From Gammaproteobacteria bacterium (lineage in GTDB: Bacteria; Pseudomonadota; Gammaproteobacteria; Steroidobacterales; Steroidobacteraceae): a stretch of DNA of 16,552 nucleotides. The translations under genes were made by a program, and so were the position numbers. Where the stretch lies: assembly GCA_003165495.1 (NCBI GenBank), contig PMMB01000006.1, positions 1-16,552 of the forward strand. Direction: 5' to 3'. Within the stretch, counting starts at the first letter, position 1, and each line of letters starts with the position of its first letter. Shown piece by piece: positions 8,484-15,405 of this stretch. Below the pieces are notes generated by a model that searched no databases, was not told where the DNA came from, and saw only the letters and a list, made by a program, of their open reading frames with translations.

Positions 8484-8511
8484 AAAATATCAACAAGTAT
8501 TGAAACGTCAA
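8484..8511 (-). promoter_or_regulatory. Sigma-70 promoter candidate for the aldehyde dehydrogenase gene
   Basis: On the minus strand TTGACG (8511-8506, five of six matches) is followed after 16 bases by TATTTT (8489-8484, four of six). The promoter faces the aldehyde dehydrogenase, with an expected transcription start near 8477 and a leader of about 165 bases to ATG 8313. The spacer contains an inverted repeat TCAA-N6-TTGA (8490-8503) that could be a regulator contact. This rests on pattern only. Confidence 0.4.
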
Positions 8512-8589
8512 AGCTTGCGGATCACTGACCGCGACAGTTAGCCTCGATGTAAATAAGCGGCGCAACCGGCCGAAGTGAGAACACGGCAA

Positions 8590-10263
8590 ATGACGCTAAG
8601 GACCGGCGGCCATATCCTCGTTGATCAACTTGAAGTACACGGCGTCAAACACGCCTTCTGCGTACCGGGCGAAAGCTATCTCGACGTGCTCGATGGGCTT
8701 CGAGACTCCAAGATTGCATTAACGGTTTGCCGGCAAGAGGGCGGCGCCGCGATGATGGCCGAGGCCGCCGGCAAGCTCACAGGTACGCCCGGCATCTGCT
8801 TGGTCACGCGCGGTCCGGGTGCGACGAACGCGAGCCCGGGATTGCACATCGCCATGCACGACTCCACCCCCATGGTGCTGTTCGTAGGGCAGGTTGCGCG
8901 GAGCTCTCTCGGTCGCGAGGCATTCCAGGAAATTGATTATGGTGCATTTTTCGGCAGCGTTGCGAAGTGGGTGACTCAGATCGAAGATGCCAGCCGCATA
9001 CCGGAACTCATCTCAAGGGCTTTCCACGTCGCGACCTCGGGGCGTGCCGGTCCGGTGGTGGTATCGTTGCCAGAAGACATGCTCGGAGATGAGGCCGAGG
9101 TGCCCGACGCTCGGCCCTACATGACACCGGAAGCGGCACCGGCCGCCGAGTCGCTCGTCCGCTTGCAACAACTGCTGTTTGCCTCCGAACGGCCGCTGGT
9201 GATCGTGGGCGGTTCCGGCTGGGACGCTGCCGCGGTCGATGACCTTGCGGAATTTGCCGAACGCCAGCAACTTCCCGTCGCGGTGTCCTTCCGCAGACAA
9301 ATGCTATTTCCCGCGCGCCATCCGAACTTCGCGGGCGACATCGGCGTGGGCACGAATCCATCATTGGTGGCCTATGCGCGCGACGCCGATCTAGTGTTGC
9401 TTCTGGGAGGCCGACTCTCCGAGCTTCCCAGCCAACATTACACGCTGCTGAAAATTCCAAACCCCGATCAGACATTCATTCATGTACATCCTGGAGCGGA
9501 AGAAATCGGCCGCCTATACCGGCCCGATCTCGCCTTCAACTTATCGCCGCGACACTTTCTTCGTGCAGCACACTCGTTGCCGCCGGTCACGAAGAGCCGC
9601 GAGCGACACGTAGCAGCGGGGCGGCAGCTGTTTGAGAGCTGGAACCGCGCGCCCGCGAATGTCCCCGGGGATTTCAATTTCGCTGAGGCGATCCGATCGC
9701 TGCGCGAAGTGGTGCCGGAAGATGCCATAATCTGCAACGGTGCGGGAAATTATTCGGCGTGGGTACACCGCTTCCACCGCTATGAGCGTTTCGGCACGCA
9801 GCTCGCGCCCACCAGCGGCTCGATGGGCTATGGTGTACCCGCAGCGGTCGCCGCCAAGCGCTTATACCCCGATCAAACCGTCATCGCTTTCGCCGGCGAT
9901 GGGTGTTTCCTGATGAATGGGCAGGAGTTCGCCACGGCGGTGCAGTATGGGTTGCCCATCGTGGTGGTGATCGCAGACAACGGGATGTACGGAACAATCA
10001 GAATGAACCAAGAGCGCGAATATCCCGGACGGGTGGTGGCTACCGACCTGCACAATCCAGATTTCGTCGGATACGCCCGATGCTTCGGCGGATATGGCGA
10101 GCGCGTCGAGCGCACGCGGGACTTCGCGCCGGCCCTCGCGCGCGCGCTCGCTTCGGGAAAACCGGCGATTTTGCATTGCTTGATGGATCCGCAGGCGATC
10201 ACGCCGAACGCGACGCTCGATGAGATTCGATCGGCCCGATCCAAGATCGGCGAAACGGACTGA
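8590..10263 (+). CDS. Thiamine-diphosphate-dependent enzyme, acetolactate synthase large-subunit-like
   Basis: This 557-residue protein has the three-domain ThDP decarboxylase/acetolactate synthase architecture: Pyr domain with FCVPGESYLDVLD and catalytic Glu E50 (CRQEGGAA), a central Rossmann-like domain (about 190-330), and a PP domain with G436-D437-G438 and the metal-binding N464 (ADNG in place of the usual NNG, leaving the second Asn intact). The family includes acetolactate synthases, benzoylformate and other 2-oxoacid decarboxylases and carboligases. No regulatory small subunit follows, and the catabolic setting argues against branched-chain amino-acid synthesis, so 2-oxoacid decarboxylation to an aldehyde is the likelier role. 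ATG 8590 gives the usual family N-terminus (MTLRTGGHILVDQL); a GTG at 8575 would add five residues. It heads a plus-strand operon, with the next gene starting 5 bases after its stop, and is divergent from an aldehyde dehydrogenase that could use its product. Confidence 0.88.
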   Translation: MTLRTGGHILVDQLEVHGVKHAFCVPGESYLDVLDGLRDSKIALTVCRQEGGAAMMAEAAGKLTGTPGICLVTRGPGATNASPGLHIAMHDSTPMVLFVGQVARSSLGREAFQEIDYGAFFGSVAKWVTQIEDASRIPELISRAFHVATSGRAGPVVVSLPEDMLGDEAEVPDARPYMTPEAAPAAESLVRLQQLLFASERPLVIVGGSGWDAAAVDDLAEFAERQQLPVAVSFRRQMLFPARHPNFAGDIGVGTNPSLVAYARDADLVLLLGGRLSELPSQHYTLLKIPNPDQTFIHVHPGAEEIGRLYRPDLAFNLSPRHFLRAAHSLPPVTKSRERHVAAGRQLFESWNRAPANVPGDFNFAEAIRSLREVVPEDAIICNGAGNYSAWVHRFHRYERFGTQLAPTSGSMGYGVPAAVAAKRLYPDQTVIAFAGDGCFLMNGQEFATAVQYGLPIVVVIADNGMYGTIRMNQEREYPGRVVATDLHNPDFVGYARCFGGYGERVERTRDFAPALARALASGKPAILHCLMDPQAITPNATLDEIRSARSKIGETD

Positions 10264-10268
10264 CGGCG

Positions 10269-11378
10269 ATGGAGCGTGCTGATGCGGTGGTGATCGGTGC
10301 CGGTGTCGTTGGGCTCGCAATCGCAAGGGGCTTGGCGTTGGCTGGGCGCGAGGTCATCGTGCTCGAGGCTCAGGCGCTCGTCGGAAGCGGAATCAGCTCG
10401 CGCAACAGCGAAGTCATTCACGCGGGCATTTACTATCGAACGGGTTCACGGAAGGCCCTCTATTGCGTCAGCGGCAAGGAAATGCTGTACCGCTTTTGCG
10501 CCGAGCGCGGCGTACCACATCGGCGCTGCGGGAAACTCATCGTCGCCACGGGCAAGGACCAAGTCTTGCGGCTGCACGAACTTAAAGAACGGGCGCATGC
10601 CAACGGCGTGCGCGAGCTGGAGCTTCTATCACCTGCGGAAATCGCGCAGTTAGAGCCGCAGATTCGATGCGATGCGGGGCTTCTATCTGCATCGACAGGT
10701 ATTGTGGACAGTCATGCGCTGATGCTCGCACTGCAGGGAGACACTGAAGCGCGCGGTGGGGTGATCGCATTCTCAACGAGGCTCTTATCCGGACACGTGC
10801 GTTCCGATGGCGTGGCACTGCGCATCGAGGGAATCGAGGAGTTTGAGCTCAAAGCGGACCTCTTGGTAAATTCCGCTGGGCTCGACGCCCAGGGCGTATC
10901 TCGCAGTATCGACGGTCTTCCTGCCGATCAGATCCCGCCACGGCGGTTCGCCAAGGGCAGCTATTATGTGCTCAATCGCGCGGCGCCTTTTCAGCGGCTG
11001 GTCTATCCGGTGCCGGAACCGGGGGGGCTCGGTATTCACGCGACAATCGATCTCGCCGGTCAAGCGCGGTTCGGACCGGATGTGGAATGGATCGACGTTC
11101 CCGATTACTCGGTGACGGAGGACGGTGCGAACCGCTTTTATACCGCCGTACGCGGCTACTGGCCTGACCTCCAAGATGGGCAGCTCGCGCCGGGCTATGC
11201 CGGAATCCGCCCAAAGATCGTGGGTCCTGGAGAACCCGAGGGCGACTTCCTCCTGCATGGTCCTGAGGAGCACCGAGGTGCGAGGGTCATCGCGCTCTAT
11301 GGAATCGAGTCGCCGGGACTTACCGCGTCGCTTGCGATCGCTGAAGAGGTCGTCCAGTTGACCAGGCACATTCATTGA
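10269..11378 (+). CDS. FAD-dependent oxidoreductase, L-2-hydroxyglutarate oxidase (LhgO)-like
   Basis: This 369-residue protein of the DAO/GlpD flavoprotein superfamily starts with the dinucleotide-binding fingerprint VVIGAGVVGLAIARG (7-21), followed by the LhgO-type signature SSRNSEVIHAGIYY, LLVNSAGLDAQ, GLGIHATIDLAGQARFGPDV, YAGIRPKI and the C-terminal YGIESPGLTASLAIAEE. LhgO oxidises L-2-hydroxyglutarate to 2-oxoglutarate with electrons passed to the quinone pool; related proteins oxidise other 2-hydroxy acids or amines. There is no signal peptide; membrane association is possible by analogy with LhgO but no transmembrane segment is seen. It starts 5 bases after the ThDP enzyme stop with only a weak ribosome-binding site, suggesting translational coupling. 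In context it may supply the 2-oxoacid that the ThDP enzyme acts on. The family assignment is firm; the exact substrate is not. Confidence 0.87.
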   Translation: MERADAVVIGAGVVGLAIARGLALAGREVIVLEAQALVGSGISSRNSEVIHAGIYYRTGSRKALYCVSGKEMLYRFCAERGVPHRRCGKLIVATGKDQVLRLHELKERAHANGVRELELLSPAEIAQLEPQIRCDAGLLSASTGIVDSHALMLALQGDTEARGGVIAFSTRLLSGHVRSDGVALRIEGIEEFELKADLLVNSAGLDAQGVSRSIDGLPADQIPPRRFAKGSYYVLNRAAPFQRLVYPVPEPGGLGIHATIDLAGQARFGPDVEWIDVPDYSVTEDGANRFYTAVRGYWPDLQDGQLAPGYAGIRPKIVGPGEPEGDFLLHGPEEHRGARVIALYGIESPGLTASLAIAEEVVQLTRHIH

Positions 11379-11396
11379 ACCATTGAAGTGAATCAC

Positions 11397-13352
11397 ATGA
11401 GCGCTTTCACCCATTTATTCAGCCCGCTTTCCATCAAGGGCATATCCATCCGAAACCGGATTCTCTCGACGGGGCACGACACGGACCTCGGACGCCACGG
11501 CTTGCCTACCGAGGAGCTGATCGCTTACCAGCGGGCTCGGGCGAAAGGCGGCGTGGGACTCATCATCGTCCAAGTTGTGGGGGTGCACGAGACTGCGCGC
11601 TACACGGCCGAGGTGCTGATGGGTACGCAAGATGAATGCGTGCCGCATTTTCGGCGACTATTCGATGCGATCCACGCGGAAGGCTCCGCGGCGTTCGTGC
11701 AGCTGTTTCACCCCGGCCGCGAATTGCTCTGGCGAAAGGGCGGTCTGGTCCAAACCCCGCTTTCCGCATCCGTCGCGCCCACGGAGCGCTTTCGCCTGGT
11801 GCCTCGCGAGCTGACGCCTGATCTCATTTCCGAGATCGTGGAGGGCTACGGCGCCGCCGCTCGGCGTCTGGCGGAAGCAGGGGCCGACGGGGTGGAGGTC
11901 GTGGCGAGTCACGGCTATCTTCCTGCGCAGTTCCTGAATCCGAAAGTTAACCAGCGCGGGGATCAATACGGCGGATCGCTCTCCAATCGACTGCGTTTTT
12001 TTCGCGAAGTCGTAGCCTCGATTCGGGCACACGCTTCACCCGAGCTCATCGTCGGCGTCAGAATATCGGGAGACGAGTTCGACTTGAGCGGCTGCAATGA
12101 GGAAGACACGCTCACGGCGTGCCGCGCGCTCGAGCGGGAGTTCGACTATTTCAACGTCATCGGTGGAACATCGGCTTCCGCTTCTGGCGCCGTTCACATT
12201 GCGCCGCCAATGACGCTAAGTCCAGGTTACATGGCCGGCTTCTCAGGAAAGCTGCGCCGGAGCATTGTAAAACCGGTTTTCGTCGCTGGCCGCATCAATC
12301 AGCCTCAGGAGGCGGAGAAATTGCTTGCGGCGGGCCAAGCGGACATGTGCGGTATGACGCGCGCGATGATTTGCGATCCCGAAATGCCGAACAAGGCTCG
12401 CTCTGGACGGCTGGATGACATTCGCGCCTGCATTGCCTGCAATCAGGCATGCATCGGCCACGCTCAGCTCGGCGTGCCGATCTCATGCATTCAGAATCCC
12501 GCGAGCGGACGCGAGCTCGTGTTCGGAAAGCCCTACCGGACAGCACGCCCACGCAAAGTGATGGTGGTGGGGGGCGGCCCTGGAGGCATGAAAGCGGCGG
12601 CAGCGGCGGCGGAGGCCGGGCACACCGTGACCCTTTTCGAGCGTGCCAAGCGGCTCGGCGGACAGGCCCGACTCGCTCAACTGCTGCCGCACCGCGCAGA
12701 GTTTGGCGGAATCATCACGAACCTCAAGCGCGAGATGGAGCTCGCGAACGTTGCGGTCGTTCTCGGTACGGAGGTGACGCCCGAGCTCATTGCACGCGAG
12801 GCGCCTGATGCGGTCATCGTCGCCGCGGGTGCCAGGACGATTCTGCCTCCCCTGGAAGGCGAAGCGACGATTCCGGTTGTTGCCAGTGATGACGTGGTAA
12901 CCGATCGGGTTCAGGTCGGGAGCCGGGTACTCATTTACGACTGGCTCGCCGACTGGACCGGCGTCGGGCTCGCGGAGAAGCTTGCAACCCAAGGACGCGA
13001 GGTTACGCTGGCGGTTAACGGAATCTGCGCCGCCGCCGCCATCCAAAACTATGTGCGCGATGGCGCCATCGGCCGCCTCTTCAAGCTCGAAGTTAAAACG
13101 CTGCCATTCATGCGTCTTTACGGCGTCGACGGCGGATCGGCTTACTTAATCCACACCGCCGCGCAGGAGTCCTTGGTCATCGAGAATCTGGACACGGTCG
13201 TGACAGTCTATCCCGGCGTTCCGGAGACGGCGCTTGCGGCCGCAGCCAAGCCGCTTTGCGACAACGTGCAGGTTATCGGCGATGCGATGTCTCCGAGAAC
13301 GGCCGAAGAGGCGGTGTATGAGGGTCTGGTTGCTGCAATGAACCTCGGCTAG
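11397..13352 (+). CDS. FMN/[4Fe-4S]/FAD oxidoreductase, trimethylamine dehydrogenase / 2,4-dienoyl-CoA reductase family
   Basis: The protein has about 651 residues. The N-terminal Old-Yellow-Enzyme-like TIM barrel (1-335) carries FSPLSIKGISIRNRI, QLFHPGR, HGYLPAQFLNPKVNQR and YGGS. A four-cysteine cluster C-x2-C-x3-C-x11-C follows (nt 12429-12488) with the spacing of E. coli FadH. The C-terminal part is an FAD/NAD(P) domain with VMVVGGGPGGMKAAAAAAE and the terminal VIGDAMSPRTAEEAVYEG. The active-site stretch SHGYLPAQFLNPKVN resembles trimethylamine dehydrogenase, and the W-H-E-A-R segment holding FadH's catalytic His is absent. Oxidative N-demethylation of a secondary or tertiary amine is therefore more likely than dienoyl-CoA reduction, though this is inference. 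A GTG at 11388 would add three residues; ATG 11397 is chosen because the family commonly begins there. It lies 18 bases after the FAD oxidase and 13 before the acetyltransferase, within the operon. Confidence 0.88.
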   Translation: MSAFTHLFSPLSIKGISIRNRILSTGHDTDLGRHGLPTEELIAYQRARAKGGVGLIIVQVVGVHETARYTAEVLMGTQDECVPHFRRLFDAIHAEGSAAFVQLFHPGRELLWRKGGLVQTPLSASVAPTERFRLVPRELTPDLISEIVEGYGAAARRLAEAGADGVEVVASHGYLPAQFLNPKVNQRGDQYGGSLSNRLRFFREVVASIRAHASPELIVGVRISGDEFDLSGCNEEDTLTACRALEREFDYFNVIGGTSASASGAVHIAPPMTLSPGYMAGFSGKLRRSIVKPVFVAGRINQPQEAEKLLAAGQADMCGMTRAMICDPEMPNKARSGRLDDIRACIACNQACIGHAQLGVPISCIQNPASGRELVFGKPYRTARPRKVMVVGGGPGGMKAAAAAAEAGHTVTLFERAKRLGGQARLAQLLPHRAEFGGIITNLKREMELANVAVVLGTEVTPELIAREAPDAVIVAAGARTILPPLEGEATIPVVASDDVVTDRVQVGSRVLIYDWLADWTGVGLAEKLATQGREVTLAVNGICAAAAIQNYVRDGAIGRLFKLEVKTLPFMRLYGVDGGSAYLIHTAAQESLVIENLDTVVTVYPGVPETALAAAAKPLCDNVQVIGDAMSPRTAEEAVYEGLVAAMNLG

Positions 13353-13365
13353 AGCAGGACTCATA

Positions 13366-13833
13366 ATGGACGAACAGAGAATTATGATTGCTCAGGTCGA
13401 TCCACGCGCGCCTTCGAGCGCTGCACTGATTCAGGAACTCGATCGGCACCTGAACGGGCTTTACCCCGCGGACAGCAATCACCTGATGGACATCGATGCC
13501 CTGTGTGCGCCCGATGTCCGCTTCTTTGTGGCACAGGTGGACGGTGAGACTGTGGGCTGCGGCGCGGTCAAGCAATTTGCGGACTATACGGAGGTCAAGC
13601 GCGTATACGTCTCAACCCGCGCACGCGGGCTCGGTGTGGCAAAGCGCCTCATCGAGACGCTGGAAAAGGCGACGCGGGATGCAGGACTTGCGGTGATGCG
13701 GCTGGAGACCGGCATCTACCAGCCCGATGCGCTCGCCCTCTTCGAGAAAATGGGATTCTCGCATACCTCGAGCTTCGGCGATTACCCGAAAGACGATCCG
13801 TACAGTGTTTTCATGGAACGCAAGCTGCCGTGA
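13366..13833 (+). CDS. GNAT-family N-acetyltransferase
   Basis: This 155-residue single-domain GNAT protein has the acetyl-CoA pyrophosphate loop in VSTRARGLGVAKRLIE (R-x-x-G-x-G/A pattern, about residues 82-97), preceded by the motif-A strand VKRVYVS and followed by motif-B LETGIYQPDALALFEKMGF. It transfers the acetyl group of acetyl-CoA to an amine of unknown identity, in the cytoplasm. AGGA (13356-13359) lies 6 bases before ATG 13366. The stop codon overlaps the start of the aminotransferase gene in a GTGA quartet, so the two proteins are probably made together. A partnership in which one amino group is masked by acetylation before the other is transaminated, as in ornithine or diamine metabolism, is a reasonable inference. 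Resistance or self-protection cannot be excluded. Confidence 0.88.
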   Translation: MDEQRIMIAQVDPRAPSSAALIQELDRHLNGLYPADSNHLMDIDALCAPDVRFFVAQVDGETVGCGAVKQFADYTEVKRVYVSTRARGLGVAKRLIETLEKATRDAGLAVMRLETGIYQPDALALFEKMGFSHTSSFGDYPKDDPYSVFMERKLP

Positions 13834-15020
13834 TTCCTTCGCGGGCCCCTATGCCCTCGCTCATGCCCGTGTATGCCCGCTCTCCGTTCGCACTCGTGAG
13901 AGGCGAGGGCGTATACGTCTACGACACGGAGGATCGCAAGTATCTCGATTTTGCCGCAGGTATTGGCGTCAGTAGCTTCGGCCACGGCCATCCTCACCTC
14001 ATCCACGCGCTTCACGAACAGTCGAAGCGTCTCTGGCATGCTTCCAATATGTATCGCGTTCCGGGCGCCGAGCGCCTCGCAGGCCGCCTCGTTGCCGCGA
14101 CCTTTGCGCAAACGGTGTTCTTTTCGAACTCCGGCGTCGAGGCGTGGGAGTGCGCGTTTAAGGTCGTGCGCTCGTTCAATCATGCCACCGGTCGGGCGGC
14201 GCGCCATCGAGTCATCACCTGCGGAAATGCATTCCACGGCCGTACGATGGCCGCCATCGCGGCGACCGATCAGGAAAAGCTTCGGGCGGGGTTTTCGCCG
14301 CTGCCCGACTGGTTTCGAGTCGTGCCCTTCAATGACTTGCAATCGGTGGAAACCGCCATTGATGACACGATCGGTGCAATCATGTTTGAGACGGTGCAAG
14401 GCGAAGGGGGGGTGACGCCCGCGACCTTGGACTTCATGCGCGGCGTCCGCGATCTATGCGACCGGCACGACCTCTTGCTCGTGCTCGATGAGATTCAATG
14501 CGGCATCGCTCGAACCGGCCGGTTCTTGGCGCATGAGAATTTTGGGATCGCCCCGGATGTCGTTGCCATCGCGAAGGCCATCGGCGCAGGCTTTCCGCTA
14601 GGTGCGTGTCTCGCTACCGAGCGCGCAGCGGTCGGCATGACGCTCGGCGCTCACGGCTCCACGACCGGCGGCAATCCACTGGCGATGGCGGTGGGCAATG
14701 CCGTGCTCGATATCGTTCTCGAGCCTGGTTTCTTGGCGGGGGTTGTCGAACGCTCGGCCCTTCTGCGGCGCAAGCTTCAGCACCTGGCCGACACCGACGA
14801 GACCAACATGTTCAGCGCGGTGCGCGGGCTTGGTTTGATGCTTGGACTCGAATGCCGCGTGCCTAGCCGCCAGTTCGTAGAGGCCGCCCGCAGCCAGGGA
14901 CTGCTGACGGCCGCGGCGGGGCAGAACGTGGTGCGGCTCTTGCCGCCGCTGATTATCGAAGAGAGGCACATGGAAGAGGCGTGCGATAAATTGCGCAAGA
15001 CTGCGAAGTTGGTCGGATAG
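13830..15020 (+). CDS. Class III PLP-dependent aminotransferase, acetylornithine aminotransferase (ArgD)-like
   Basis: This 396-residue protein spans the normal length of ArgD/GabT-type aminotransferases. Visible landmarks are YLDFAAGIGVSSFGHGHP near the N-terminus, FFSNSGVEAWECAFKVVR (the PLP phosphate-binding S-G-x-E-A turn), the PLP-stacking FHGRT (136-140), E187 and E192 in FETVQGEGG, D220-E221-x-Q223 contacting the pyridine nitrogen, and K249 (AIAKAIGAGFPLGA), the Schiff-base lysine. It transfers an omega-amino group, typically from an N-acylated diamino acid or GABA-like compound, to 2-oxoglutarate, giving a semialdehyde. A GabD-like dehydrogenase at 6838-8313 could finish that route. 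GTG 13830 overlaps the GNAT stop by four bases (GTGA), which supports coupled translation; ATG 13851 and 13863 are alternative starts. The final MFS remnant begins 8 bases after its stop. Confidence 0.9.
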   Translation: MIPSRAPMPSLMPVYARSPFALVRGEGVYVYDTEDRKYLDFAAGIGVSSFGHGHPHLIHALHEQSKRLWHASNMYRVPGAERLAGRLVAATFAQTVFFSNSGVEAWECAFKVVRSFNHATGRAARHRVITCGNAFHGRTMAAIAATDQEKLRAGFSPLPDWFRVVPFNDLQSVETAIDDTIGAIMFETVQGEGGVTPATLDFMRGVRDLCDRHDLLLVLDEIQCGIARTGRFLAHENFGIAPDVVAIAKAIGAGFPLGACLATERAAVGMTLGAHGSTTGGNPLAMAVGNAVLDIVLEPGFLAGVVERSALLRRKLQHLADTDETNMFSAVRGLGLMLGLECRVPSRQFVEAARSQGLLTAAAGQNVVRLLPPLIIEERHMEEACDKLRKTAKLVG

Positions 15021-15068
15021 TAAAACTAATGGATCCGAACGTACCCATTCGGTGGCGTGTCTTCGGCT

Positions 15069-15078
15069 CGGCGGCAAT
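15069..15078 (+). repeat. Short direct repeat CGGCGGCAAT, copy 1, at first deletion joint of the MFS remnant
   Basis: CGGCGGCAAT occurs here and again at 15180-15189. This copy sits where the transporter N-terminus is joined to the segment-7 piece. Ten-base repeats in G+C-rich DNA can arise by chance, but the coincidence with both joints suggests slippage or recombination between short repeats. Confidence 0.5.
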
Positions 15079-15179
15079 CGCAACGTCATTCTGCTCTTCG
15101 TCGCATACATGTGCATGAACTACACCTATTACTTGCTCTCGAACTGGGTGTTCCTGTATCTGGTCCAAGAACGAAGGGG

Positions 15180-15189
15180 CGGCGGCAAT
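15180..15189 (+). repeat. Short direct repeat CGGCGGCAAT, copy 2, at second deletion joint of the MFS remnant
   Basis: This second exact copy of the ten-base repeat at 15069-15078 lies just after the segment-7 piece (…QERR) and just before the segment-11 piece, where the reading frame changes. Confidence 0.5.
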
Positions 15190-15405
15190 GAACATCGGGC
15201 GCGGTGATACCATGGCGGTATGCGGCATCATGAACACGGGCGGAAATCTCGGCGGCATCATCAGCTTGCCGATCATCGGATACCTTTCGGGACGCCACTC
15301 TTGGCACACATGCTTTCTTGGTCTTCAGCGCAGCGCACGCCCGGTCTCTTGGATAGATCCGAAAAACGCAGCAGTTCAACTGCACCGAAAGTAAGGGGGA
15401 ATTAC

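Larger units (their letters stand above)
15029..15394 (+). pseudogene. Major facilitator superfamily transporter, remnant with internal deletions
   Basis: Only about 366 bases remain of a gene that should be near 1.2-1.3 kb. Three pieces are legible. ATG 15029 begins MDPNVPIRWRVFG, resembling an MFS N-terminus; that frame then stops at TGA 15116-15118. A second piece in another frame (about 15061-15160) reads RNVILLFVAYMCMNYTYY, then LLSNWVFLYLVQERR, like transmembrane segment 7 of the family. A third piece, back in the first frame (about 15203-15300), reads MAVCGIMNTGGNLGGIISL, then PIIGYLSGRHSWHTCFL, like segment 11, and ends SWIDPKNAAV with segment 12 mostly missing; stop 15392-15394. The order matches an intact transporter, so at least two large deletions with frame shifts, plus a smaller one, are inferred. 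The start lies 8 bases behind the aminotransferase stop, so the ancestor was probably the operon's inner-membrane uptake gene. Loss of function is near certain unless the assembly is faulty. Confidence 0.8.

Noticed and set aside
10785..11414. 209-codon minus-strand open frame across the FAD oxidase
   Set aside because: Antisense to a gene with clear LhgO-type motifs and without any domain signature of its own.
15188..15394. Separate 68-codon small protein starting MNIGRGDTMAVCG
   Set aside because: The sequence is the TM11-TM12 end of an MFS transporter in line with other pieces upstream; it is better explained as part of the pseudogene than as an independent small gene.
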